Shown here piece by piece: positions 45,798 to 55,930 of a stretch of 64,000 nucleotides of DNA; the stretch's first letter is position 1, and every line of letters begins with the position of its first letter. The DNA is from Rutpela maculata (taxonomy: Eukaryota > Arthropoda > Insecta > Coleoptera > Cerambycidae). Where the stretch lies: positions 134,617,460 to 134,681,459 of the forward strand of contig OW386292.2 in the NCBI GenBank assembly GCA_936432065.2. The letters run 5' to 3'. Both the position numbers and the translations under genes were made by a program. The notes beneath the pieces were generated by a model. It saw only the letters and a program-made list of their open reading frames with translations. It made no database searches and was not told where the DNA came from.

Positions 45798-46210
45798 GAT
45801 ATTAGTATCATCAACAAACCTGTTATCTGTGTACCCTGCCGTTGCTCTCTAGAAGAATGTTATCATTTTGTGACGAACTACTTGACCGTAGAACAAAAAA
45901 TTAAGAAAGATTGCGAAGCTCTAGATATAGACAGTAAAGATCAATTAGAGCTAAGCAGTTTGTTACAATCTACAATGAGATATGGAGCAATAAACCAGGT
46001 AGATGGTAACTTGGTTGATACAATCACGGTAGAAAGAAAACGCTATGAACAAAGAGAAAATTCCGATAAGGGAAGAACTTGTAGCGAAGGAGACATAGTT
46101 AAATTAGAACCAATGATTTGTGGAGAGGGAAACCTCGCTGATATGGGGGATCAAAAATATTTAGTTAAGGAAGAAATTGAAATAAAGACAGACCAAGAAG
46201 ATTTCCACGG
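45798..46210 (+). CDS. Gene C exon 3: ZAD-like module 2 end and acidic linker (altered acceptor)
   Basis: Homology begins at GAT ATT AGT (DISIINKPVICVPC), but the bases before it read TTG instead of the TAG used by A, B and D, so the usual acceptor is lost. The next upstream AG (45769-45770, after a good T-rich tract) is in frame. It would add nine mostly hydrophobic residues. The exon completes module 2 and carries an acidic linker with VKLE and IKTD motifs. It ends CACGG|GTAATG in phase 2. Confidence 0.75.
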
Positions 46211-46581
46211 GTAATGATATATTAAGTTTAATGTTGCATATGCAAAGTTTTTTATGCATTTACTTATTTTATTTATCCTAGCAGTCAGTTAAATAACCCA
46301 CTTCCAGAATAGTATGTATGAGAAATGAGCGGACTGTAAACTCTAAATTTAAATTTTTGGGAATTTTAATTCTAATTTATTAACGGTAACGAACGTGCAA
46401 GCCATGAAGAAATGGCTTACCTTATTTGTAGTTTCCGACATTCAATGGTGGGTTCTCGGTTGCAACCTCACAGAACACAATAAATAACACATGGGAAAAA
46501 TCGACGAGATATCTGGATTTTCTTAACACTATTGTGTAATAAACTGTTAAAAGTGATTATATGCCCATAAGAACAAGAAGC

Positions 46582-47220
46582 ATGGCAGCAGAGAAACAAA
46601 TACAGGACCTACTTGCGGAATTTACGAGGATGATGGCACAGCAGCGCCAGGAAGGCAAAGAAGAGCAGGAGAAAAGATGGCAAGAGGAAGAAAAGTGACA
46701 TCAGGAAGAAAACGATGATCAAGAAAGAAGACACCAGGAAGAGACAGACGAAATAACAAAATTAATGAGAAAAAAGACGTCAGAAAGACAAGAGGATGAA
46801 GAAAGAACACGCCAAGAGGAAGAAAAGCGGCGTCACGAAGAAAGAGACGAATTGAAGAAAATAATGGAAGATCTGGAAATAAGACGCCAAGAAGAAGAGA
46901 AAGAACAAGAAAGAAGACATTGAGAAGAGAAAGAGGAACAAGAAAGACGACGTCAAGAGGAGAAAGAAGAGCAAGAAAGACAACGTGAAGAACAGAAAAT
47001 TGAACTGAGAAAAATGATGGAAGAACAAGAAAGACGGCAGGAAGAATTAAGGAAAATTCTAAGCGATCAAATGAAAGTACAACAGGACGCTATCATCTCT
47101 GCCAATGACGAACTAAAGAGTGAAGTTAAATAAGAGATAAAAAAAAGGACGAAGATAAAGTAGGTGAAGTCAGTCAAGTAAAAGGAAAAGTAAATCAGTT
47201 TGAAGAAAAGTGAACAAGAA
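46582..47220 (+). pseudogene. Gag N-terminal coiled-coil region with stops
   Basis: Starts MAAEKQIQDLLAEFTRMM, then long runs of Glu, Arg and Gln (RRQEE repeats) typical of a coiled coil. In-frame stops appear near 46695, 46920 and 47130. The frame is lost before the Gag core. The opposite strand shows long hydrophobic frames that are only its complement. Confidence 0.6.
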
Positions 47221-47392
47221 GGAGAAGTAGAGCGACTTAAACGACAATTGAGAGAGAAAGGAGGCCAGCTAGTAGCATTCAGGTCCTCGGTTAAAATCTC
47301 CCTCCTTTGATGGTCAAAGCTCGTGGACAACTTATAAGAGACAATTTGAAGCAGCTGCGTCTGCGAATAACTGGGACAATGAGGAAAAGTCC

Positions 47393-47842
47393 ATGGCATT
47401 AGTTTTAGCACTAAGGGGCCAAGCATCGGAGTTACTTCAGACTATCCCAGTAGAGAAACAAAAGGACTTTAAAGTTTTGGAAGACGCCTTGGACTTGAGT
47501 TATGGCGACCAACACCTCGCCCAAGTATACCAGGCTCGGCTAAAATCAAGGACACAAAAGGCTGGGGAAAGCTTACAAGAATTCAAATCTGCAATAGAGA
47601 GACTGGCACATCTGGCATATCCAAGTGCTCCAAGAGAATTTCAGGAACAATTAGCTGTGGGGGCCTTTTTAAATGGCATAAGGGACGAAGAAGTTAAGCA
47701 AGTTCTAGGAATATCACGGCATAAAAGTATTAGCGAGGCTTTGGTGAGTGCCCTTGAAGTAGAGGCTGCCTTCAGAGACACTCCGCGGTCAGAAGTATGT
47801 GCTGTGACAGTCGAAGAGGCACATTCAGAATTTGGATACTAA
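47393..47842 (+). pseudogene. Gypsy-like Gag core fragment
   Basis: 149 open codons: ALVLALRGQASELLQTIP, then RLKSRTQKAGESLQEF, IERLAHLAYPSAPREF, and F-NGIRDEEVKQVL. This is the retrotransposon Gag pattern (R-K/Q-x-GESL-EF, L-x2-AYP). An upstream TWTTYK-like stretch is out of frame. A zinc knuckle remnant follows (QCGKLGHIKRDC) with the first Cys replaced by Tyr. Confidence 0.75.
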
Positions 47843-48009
47843 GGACGTGCTTGAAATGTTCAGTAAATTATTGGACAAACTAGATTCTCTGGGGAAACAG
47901 GGCAAACAAGAAGGTGGAGCAATACCGAACTGAAGCATCAGATACTATCAGTGTGGTAAATTAGGGCATATTAAGCGAGATTGTTGACAGTGAAGCCCAG
48001 AGGATTTAA

Positions 48010-48576
48010 ATGCAGCAGTTGGACGGAAAGCAAGTTGCCATGCGTCTAGTGATTCCCAGGTGTCATGTACCAGAAGTACTCCAGGAGGTGCATAATGGAA
48101 CGTCCGGCGGATACTTTGGCGTAAACAAGACGTTGAGTAAAGTACAGGAACGATTCTATTTGGTTTATAGTCGCCAGGATGTGGAGTCTTGGTGTCGCAA
48201 GTGTAAGAATTGTGCTGCCAATGGGGAACCACTTTCCGTGAGCAACTATACTAATGAAAGTCAAGAACAGCCTAACAATGACCGAGAGCAGATTACCAAA
48301 GCTAGTAACCGAATGAAGGCTCGTTATGAAGGGAATGTCAGTACAGGAGGATTCAAGGTGGGAGATCGGGTTTGGCTGTACAACCCACAGTGGAAAGAAT
48401 GATTCCCGAAGCTTCAACCACCTTGGGAAGGACCACACTCTGTCATCACTCGAATCAATGATGTTGTGTATCGGATTCAAGGAAGTAAAAAGTCGAAGAT
48501 GAAATTCGTATGCCTAGACAGTCCGGCTAAGTATGCTGAAGAAACTAAGTTGCCTGACCGGGACGTTCAGGCTTAA
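48010..48576 (+). pseudogene. Integrase N- and C-terminal pieces fused by deletion
   Basis: The first part has the HHCC zinc-binding pattern: VH-GTSGGYFGVNKTLSKV then WCRKCKNCA. The DDE catalytic core expected next is absent. The frame jumps to a C-terminal segment (NRMKARYEGN, FKVGDRVWLYNP). A TGA at 48400-48402 interrupts it, and it continues PPWEGPHSVITRINDVVYRI. It is clearly defective. Confidence 0.72.
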
Positions 48577-49001
48577 GGGAGTGGGGGCAGTGTGGCATTC
48601 ATACCCCCCAAAGACATCTATGAGTGCTCCGTCAAAGTTGTGCAAAAGGTAGAAATAACAGAGAACAATTAAATAAGCTGGTTTAGTTAGTTCGGATGTT
48701 GTCCCGAGATGGCGTGCAGTGTCTGAATTTAGAGATTTGCAGAAGAACCTACTAAAAACATCTGGAAGTAGTAAAGAGCCTTCTGGAAACAAGAAGCAGA
48801 AAGAAGCTAGTTTGAGTTTAATTGATGTACAGTTCAGATGGTCACAGTAGTAGATCAAGTGATAAAGAGACTATAGTAGTGAATTATGGTACATGGTGTA
48901 AAATTAAGTAAAGTAATTAATTGTTGTAATAATTAGAACTTGAATTAATAAATTAGTGTTTAGTGTTACCCTGGTTTTATAATTTCCGGATCCTCGATAC
49001 A

Positions 49002-49620
49002 GGGTGTTTACAAAAAGGGTGCAAACACATAACATTATAGTTCTTTCACAGCTTTTACCATTTTGGCAGCTTTACACATTTTATTGCAGGTGTAATATTT
49101 TGTATATAGATATAGACTAGGCCAATTAGGCGTCATAGCGAAGCCGCTATTTGTAATTCTGCAAGTTGGTTGAGAAGATACTCGCTATTTCCATGCCAAA
49201 AAAGATCCTAGCTCATCGCCAAGTACTCAAATAAATCATCATACAGATAAATATAGGTAAAAATGTAGTTAAGAAGCAATGAAACGACTATATCACTGTT
49301 TGTTTAGGCGTTTCCGGACATGCTAAGAACTTAACATTTTGCAAGTAGACACCCCCAATAAAATTAAATTGCTAAATTAAAAATGGCTACCCCAATATGA
49401 CGGCTTGAAGTTGAGTCAACTTCTTCAGAATTTTCATACTTATTGGATAATTTATAGGTGGCCATTATTTGAATAGTTTGGTTTTTATTTAATAAAAATT
49501 ATATGGGGTACGTTAACTCATTATTTTTAGCTACCTTAATGAACCAGTAGTGGAACACTGTCAATTTACTGCTAGGTATTTTACAATTAAACTACATTGT
49601 TATTTAGCAATATAATATAA
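49002..49620. other. Gene C intron 3 spacer, nothing recognised
   Basis: AT-rich sequence between the LTR-like end and the TIR element. No exon or terminal repeat was seen. Confidence 0.35.
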
Positions 49621-49732
49621 TTACCCAGGTAGCAAAGGCACGTGAAAATGACGTGAAAAAATGGTCAGGGGTGTTGAAAAATGACGAGTTAGATGACGTA
49701 AATGAAACGTGAAAATGACTTCCTAATCGGCA

Positions 49733-49830
49733 CGGTAGCTCAATCGGTTAAGGCGTATTGAGTGGCGAATACGCTGATCGACTCGCTACCGCGCTCTGGG
49801 TTCGACCTCCAGCTCCGGTATTGACAACAC
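49733..49830 (+). other. tRNA-derived module 1
   Basis: A-box-like TAGCTCAATCGGTTAAGGCG and B-box-like GGGTTCGACCTCC are 60-70 bp apart, as in tRNA-headed SINEs. No clean cloverleaf was found. Confidence 0.55.
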
Positions 49831-50231
49831 CGGTGGGTGTGGATGTATGTCTGCGTTTTTCCGAATGTGTAACCCCCTTCCGGACAGCCTTGGCTTTGGA
49901 TTTGGGGGTTGTCTACTATCTGTGGTGTGTTATGTTATGTCTCAGACGAATGACGTCTTTTTCAGGTTATATTTGGTAATCCCCCCACAGGTTTTTAGTG
50001 ATAGGAACATATAAAACTACATACTAGTTAGTAATCTACTTGATAAAAATAAAATAATTAATGCATAAATAAATAAGTTTTGTCCTAATGAATTTGTTTG
50101 TTAGCCATCCGTAATTTTATTTACATTAACATATCTAATATTGTTTCCCATCACTCCAACTTTTTCTCACAAGGGTTGCCTGCAAATTATAATGTTTATT
50201 AAGTTATTAAATTCATTTTTACTTACCTTTA

Positions 50232-50325
50232 CCAATTGCGGTCCGTAGGATTCGAACCTACATGTCTCCCGTTGTCCGTATTACAGTACTGACGCTTCAA
50301 CCAACTGAGCTAGCTTGGCGACCGC
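50232..50325 (-). other. tRNA-derived module 2
   Basis: Minus strand: GCGGTC...GGACCGC pair as an acceptor-like stem, with A-box TAGCTCAGTTGGTTGAAGCG and a perfect T-arm GTAGGTTCGAATCCTAC. The anticodon arm is irregular, so it is a tRNA-like sequence rather than a confident tRNA gene. Confidence 0.55.
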
Positions 50326-50882
50326 TATTTCGGATAGCTAAAAGCAGTATTTATGGTGGTGAATGAAGTCTTTATTATGTGAAATTGAATTTCTTGCCTT
50401 ATTTAAAATATATGAAAATCTTTCAGGTTCTCGCTTCGAGTTACTAGTATTTTTATTTATTTATAATTATTAAGAAGAACTTATTTAATTTAATTAAACT
50501 GTCACCAGTGTCACCTGAGAAGTACGAGTAGTTGTTGAACAATGTAATTATTGCATTAATTAGTATTAGTGGCGGTTCGTTAAAAAAAATATATTTTCCC
50601 CAGATCTCGAAATTGAAGAGCAGAGAGGGAGAAATCCGAAAAAAAAATTTTCCTTATCTCAAATTTGATGAGCGGTGGAGGGGAAGTCAGGAGTCAACTA
50701 TTTTAAGAATTAAAGTTTTAAGTTGAGGTACTTATACAAACCAGGGAAGCGTGTTGGAGAAAAAACGGTAAAGGTGTAATATCGTCATCTACAACATAAA
50801 TAGAATATTTAATGGTCTAAAACAGACCTAAAATTGAAAAAAACCAATAAGCAATTATTACCTTAAAAAAAAAACGGAATGA

Positions 50883-50945
50883 GCAGGGGCCGAACCGCCG
50901 ACCTAATGACTTGGAAGACGACGCCTTAAGCACTCGGCCACCAAC
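50883..50945 (-). other. tRNA-derived module 3
   Basis: Minus strand: TGGCCGAGTGCTTAAGGCG (Leu/Ser-type A box) and CGGTTCGGCCCCTGC (B box), next to an A-rich run. The module at 19172-19245 has the same neighbouring order (A-run, CGGAATG-GCAGGG), so it is part of the element family. Confidence 0.55.
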
Positions 50946-51970
50946 CTTTCTGAGGCTACTTACCTAAAGTCTTTATAGTTGGAAGATGCAACGGATAGAT
51001 TTTGCTTTTTAATGCATTTTAATCTAATTTTATCATTAAAAGAATAGATAGAAATATAATTTAAACAAATAAACTGCCGAATCTTTGCAAACTCTTTCGA
51101 ATATAAATTATTTTGGATAATGTTAAAAAACATTATATCCTCGAGTAAAAACGCCAATACTTATCCCTCACGACACGGTTTATTTTTTTTTAAACTTTAC
51201 ACTCTGCTTACGATAACAAAATGCCATTAGCGAGTTTTAAAGTTTGTAATCCGATAAAATATAAATAAAAACACCGAAAAAAGACGACAATATGACGTGA
51301 TGTGTGGCACGTCATTTTAATGTCATTTATAAGAAGTCATTCTGTCGTCGATTTTTAGTGCCCTGACGTCTTTTTGACCAGAATCACCAGATTTTGACGT
51401 ACCCTTGCTACCTGGGTAGTAATTATGAGCAGTTCTTTAATTTAATAATAGTAATATTCTACCGGATAAGTTGTAATAGTGTACTCATTTTATGTATTTT
51501 TTTTTCACGATTCTTAAAAAGTTGAAGTATTAATCGTCGAACCATACATTAAATATATAAAATAAGGAGAGTTCATTTTTATTTTTACTGTGATAATTTA
51601 AGCTGCAATTTAAAATAAAAAAAATTCTATTTAGTTTTAGTCATAAGTGAGAGTCAAATGTCTTTAAATCGGTTACTTTTCATCTTGATTATCAACGAGC
51701 TTGAGACAGCTCTGGGGAATTCCATTTACTTGGAAATTTTCGTAACTGAGACAGACTTTAGTATCGATGAACAAATGCCGATTATAAATGTTATGTATGA
51801 ACAAATTTGTTATATTTTATGTATGATTATGAAAGAAATTTAAATATGGGTATTAGTCTGCTCATTTTCAAATTAGCATTAAAACTAATTGTGATGTGTA
51901 TTTACTTATTAATGAAAAACCTGGAGTTTTACCCTCATTTTAAAGTACGAACACTTTCTGCAATTTTTAG

Positions 51971-53675
51971 GTCTAAGGGTGCTGTTCTCTTGCCACAATC
52001 GAAATTCACCACTCGGTTACGTAGAAGACGGAACTGTGCAATGCGAAACTTCGATGGGGATCTATCAAATCCACGTGTTAAACACACATCGACAAATGAA
52101 AATGACACGAAGTTAAGAATGTTCCAGTGTGACTACTGTTCTTTTCAGACAAAAAGTAATCATTACCTCAAGAGTCATTTGCAAAAGCATAAGGATCCTT
52201 ATGAAATAACAAAATACAGATGCGGCACATTTCAGAGACAACGTAAAGGTCACCTTAACAGACATCTACTAGTACATAAAAGTCCTTCAGAAGTAACAAT
52301 GTACAAATGTGACTCCTGTTCATTTCAAACAAGACAAAACAGTAGACTTAAAGCACATTTTCTGGTGCATAAGAGTCCTTCAGAAGTAACAATGTACAAA
52401 TGTGACTCTTGCTCATTTCAGACAAAAAATAATGGCATTCTTTGGAAACATTTACTAGTACATAAGAGTCCTTCAGAAATAACAATGTACAAATGTGACT
52501 CTTGTTCATTTCAGACAAGACAAAAAAGTAACCTTATACCACATCAACTGGTACATAAAAGTCTTTCCGAAGTAAGAATTATTAAATGTGGTTCTTGTTC
52601 ATTTCAGACCAAACATAAAAATAGTCTTAAGGAACATTTACTGGTACATAAGAGTGTTTCAGAAGTAACAATGTACAAATGTGACTCATGTTCTTTTCAG
52701 ACAAAATATAAAGGTAGTCTTGCGGCACATTTACTGAGACATAAGAGTGCTTCAAAACTAACAATGTACAAATGTGGGTTTTGTTTACATCAGACAAATA
52801 GCAAATATAGCCTTACGAAACATTTACTGGTACATACGAGTCCTTCTGAAGTAAAAATGTACAAATGTGACTCCTGTTCATTTCATACAAGACAAAAAAA
52901 TAGCCTCAATGTACATCTACTGATACATAAGAATCCTTCAGAAGTAACAATGTACAAATGTGACTCTTGTTCATACCAAACAAGACGAAGAGATCACCTT
53001 AGAAATCATCTACTGGTGCATAAGAGTGCAGAAGTAACAATGTACAAATGTGACTCATGTTCATTTCAGACAAAATATAAAGGTAGTCTTGCTACACATT
53101 TACTGAGACATACGAGTGCTTCAGAACTAACAATGTACAAATGTGGGTTTTGTTTACATCAGACAAATAGCAAATATAGTCTTACGAAACATTTACTGGT
53201 ACATACGAGTCCTTCTGAAGTAAAAATGTACAAATGTGACTCCTGTTCATTTCATACAAGACAAAAAAATAGCCTTAATGTACATCTACTGATACATAAG
53301 AATCCTTCAGAAGTAACAATGTACAAATGTGACTCTTGTTCATACCAAACAAGACGAAGAGATCACCTTAGAAATCATCTACTGGTGCATAAGAGTGCAG
53401 AAGTAACAATGTACAAATGTGACTCATGTTCATTTCAGACAAAATATAAAGGTAGTCTTGCGACACATCTACTGAGACATAAGAGTCCTTCAGAAGTAAC
53501 AGTTTATAAATGTGACTCATGTTCATTTCAGGCAAAATATAGTGATGCCCTTAAGAAACATCTATTGGTACATAAGAGTCCTTCAGAAGTAACAATGTAC
53601 AAATGTGACTTATGTTCATTTCAGACAAAACGTAAACATGGCCTTAAAAGGCACATAAATGTACATAAAAAATAA
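51971..53675 (+). CDS. Gene C exon 4: basic linker and seventeen-finger array
   Basis: Acceptor CAATTTTTAG at 51970. The exon opens with the GAVLLPQS...TTRLRRRRN segment shared with A, then 17 fingers to TAA at 53673-53675. The repeat is 31 residues (30 in fingers 10 and 14) with HKSPSEVTMYK linkers. Finger 2 has lost its second Cys through a two-codon deletion. Fingers 7-10 and 11-14 are almost identical blocks of 123 codons (369 bp), and finger 15 repeats finger 11's helix. The long array predicts an extended DNA site. The chain is likely nuclear. Confidence 0.92.
52677..53410 (+). repeat. Two-copy 369-bp tandem duplication within gene C fingers
   Basis: The four-finger block (fingers 7-10) recurs at a spacing of exactly 369 bp, for example GAGTGCTTC at 52745 and 53114. 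Few substitutions separate the copies (AAACTAACA/GAACTAACA, CATAAG/CATACG). In-frame, recent unequal exchange is the simplest explanation. Confidence 0.92.
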
Positions 53676-53838
53676 GAATCCTTCAGAAGTAACAATGTAC
53701 AAATATGACTAATGTTAATTTCAAATAAAATGGAAAGGATTACTAATCATTTGCTGGTACCCAAACATCCTTCAGAGGTAACAATGTACAAATGTGACTC
53801 ATGTTCATTTCAAACAAAATATATAGGTAATCTTATAA
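53676..53838 (+). pseudogene. Decayed finger repeats beyond gene C stop
   Basis: Sequence after TAA still reads as finger/linker repeats: AAGAATCCTTCAGAAGTAAC, then TACAAATATGACTAATG. A better one follows, TCCTTCAGAGGTAACAATG, TGTGACTCATGTTCATTTCA, ACAAAATATATAGGTAATCT. It stops abruptly at about 53838 where an unrelated insertion begins. The array was once longer. Confidence 0.8.
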
Positions 53839-54285
53839 CAGGTACAGCCAGTTTCACAATTGTTGATTAACTAATGGTTAGGATTTGACCACAGGTTTAC
53901 TATAAAAATGCGTTTCACAATTTTTGGTTAATTTGAAGGTCATGGTTATCCTATAGTTAAGAAAACCACTAGATAAGGTACTGCTAAGCTAACAAATTGT
54001 CGTTAACTAAAAGTATATAACAATCAACTTCAAATTTTTGTTAAATTTAAGTTTCAACAGCATTACAAATAGAACAAATTTTAAGTAAGATATTTTCCAG
54101 TTTGAAACTTGGATATTTTCAGCAATTTTTACCTAAATATATAATAGCCATAAAAAAAACAATCACCACATAAATATAACGTTATAATTTCTTGAATTAC
54201 ACCATGTTTTTTAATATACCTAAAATATGAAATTATATATTTAAGCAACATAAATTATAAAGAAATGTTATTAAATTGTTTTAAC
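53839..54285. other. Unrelated insertion start, no gene
   Basis: Begins GGTACAGCCAGTTTCACAAT with repeated TTTCACAATT(G/T)TTG words, which looks like the end of a DNA transposon. It may belong with the transposase-like remnant that follows. A matching right end was not found. Confidence 0.35.
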
Positions 54286-54289
54286 TTTA

Positions 54290-55930
54290 GCCTTTGTGGC
54301 ACCTCCTGAGTGATTACTATTTATTAAACAAAAATTCCTGTAAAAGCAGAGTTCAATCAGATAACGGGAAAACGTGCCCCTGGGTTTTTACTGTAATGAC
54401 TGTTAAGTACATTATTACAAATATCTGAAATTTGTTATATAAAATGTAAACAAATATTCCACTGATATTTAAGAAGAAAGACAGGATTAAAAAAATAAAA
54501 ATGTTTTTTATACATTTTTTTTATTATCCGTGTTATAATAACAAAATAATAATTGTGGTTATTATCAAAAAGTTTCCTTTCTTAAATCAGGAAAATGTCT
54601 TCGATAATCTTTCACCACTTGTAATAAACACTGTTTCTGATCCTCATTCTTAGTAATTAGTTGATTACATTCTTCCAATAAACTAGCACCTTGCTCAGCT
54701 GTCATTTACAACTTTAAGTTTCCTTACAATTTCTGAAGCGTTTTTGAAAGTATCATTTTCCGACCAAGTGCATGGGTCTTGGGGCAGAATTTCCCAACAA
54801 TAAATCTTTCAAAAAAAGAGGACGTATCAGCTGTTACAACATGCTCGAAATCATTTTCCAACAATCCTTCTGTGATAGATTCTGAGTTTATAATCGCTTT
54901 CTTTACAGACTTTACGCTTGCATGTGGATCTTTATCCTTGATTTATATAGCTTGCAACATTTTTTTTCTTGTGTCAAGTGATAATTTCGAACCTAAAATG
55001 CTAGTACAACAGCAACAGCTTCTGGACTCAAACCACAAGTGATTCAGAAGATTTGTGGATTTCAACGCGAGATATGGCAGGATCGATGGTTTTATAGTGG
55101 TACAATTTTTCTAAAAATTGTAAATCATTATTCGGGATTCCGCTGAAGAAGGTAAAAGGAATCACGCTCATACATATGTATTATTAATAAAACAAGCAAA
55201 TGTTAGAGAGAGCGCGTTTTTCGTGTGTCGTCAGTGCAAATTCATCATGGAAGAGAAACATTTTTATACTCTATATTGCTTTTGCCATCCACCTTGCATG
55301 ATGCATGGCACCTGGGAAGCGAAATGATAACGTTCTACAATGGTTGTTGATTTTCTAAATTAGTTTCAGCGAAAGCCACAATAACTTCTAATCCCTCTGC
55401 TGTAAATGCTCTGAATCATCATATTATGAATTCCATATTTAAATATTATTTTATCAATCTTGGGCCATGCTTGCTGAAATCGTTTGAGAAATGGTACACT
55501 CAAACCAGTTGTTGATGAACCTGTTTTTTCTTCAAAAACACTTCTGAGAATTACCTCATAAATGCCTGCATGGTAAATACAAAATCATCCTTTCTAGCAT
55601 TTGCTCCAAGATACGGCAAGCGCTCCTCACATGGCCAGTGTTAGGTGCAGTTGCATCACAACACATCGCTGATTCTTTACCAGCAAGAATCCCGATCATT
55701 TAGTGATTCGTTAACTGCAATCGCTGAGACGTTAGGTGTGTAGCAACGTAGCGCGCAGTGAGGACTTGGATGGGTGATCGCTTGCCCTCGATCGGACCAT
55801 CCAAGGGGCACCGCGCAGCGAAACAACAGTTGCTAGTCTCTTAAAAAAAAAAAAACTGCAATCGCTTGTTCGCTTCCTGTTCAGTTTTCTAATTGCACTT
55901 AAAAGATTTGTTTTTATGAATATTAGCATG
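54290..55930 (-). pseudogene. Decayed transposase-like protein gene (unknown family)
   Basis: Minus-strand pieces across several frames: DATAPNTGHVRSACRILEQM near 55660-55600, LPCRH, VCPFLKRFQQAWPKID near 55510-55460, SILGSKLSLDTRKKML near 55000, and MTAEQGASLLEECNQLITK near 54700. The D-x-TA-x-NTG, then PCRHH, then PLF-RF-x-AW order is familiar from repetitive insect proteins, but I cannot name the superfamily safely. There are many stops. A 5S-derived SINE interrupts it. Confidence 0.45.
55726..55854 (+). mobile_element. 5S rRNA-derived SINE with 12-bp TSD
   Basis: Contains TAGCAACGTAGCGCGCAGTG, AGGACTTGGATGGGTGATCG and CACCGCGC, which match the 3' half of 5S rRNA including the box C promoter region. 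It ends in A(13). The direct repeats ACTGCAATCGCT at 55714-55725 and 55855-55866 flank it exactly, showing retroposition. About 129 bp; the 5' half of 5S is missing. Confidence 0.8.

Larger units (their letters stand above)
46560..49001 (+). mobile_element. Internally deleted Gypsy/Ty3-like LTR retrotransposon
   Basis: In order it shows: a Glu/Arg/Gln-rich coiled-coil Gag start, a Gag core (47393-47842), a CCHC knuckle remnant (about 47941-47986), an integrase zinc-binding segment, an integrase C-terminal segment, a purine-rich tract at 48575-48590 and an LTR-like end (about 48591-49001, TG..CA). Protease, RT, RNase H and the integrase core are missing. No matching 5' LTR was found. It lies sense-oriented in gene C intron 3. 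Confidence 0.75.
49624..51416. mobile_element. CCCAGGTAGCAA TIR element with tRNA-like modules, TA target duplication
   Basis: Ends CCCAGGTAGCAAAGGCACGT and, inverted, CCCAGGTAGCAAGGGTACGT. TA flanks both ends (49622-49623, 51417-51418). TGACGT/GACGTCA words are dense near both ends. Three tRNA-like sequences sit inside (49733 plus, 50232 minus, 50883 minus). No transposase was recognised. Relatives: 18969-20866 and the fragment 16150-16610. Confidence 0.82.

Noticed and set aside
46622..47426. Long minus-strand hydrophobic, Phe/Leu/Ser-rich open frames resembling membrane proteins
   Set aside because: They are the exact antisense of the Glu/Arg/Lys-rich Gag coiled-coil region.
50232..50325. 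A functional tRNA gene on the minus strand
   Set aside because: The T-arm and acceptor-like ends look good, but the anticodon arm does not fold cleanly and the sequence is inside a transposon with other tRNA-like modules.
52130..53670. CRISPR-like array because of regular 93-bp spacing
   Set aside because: The period is the 31-codon zinc-finger unit and the sequence is a continuous coding frame in a eukaryotic gene.
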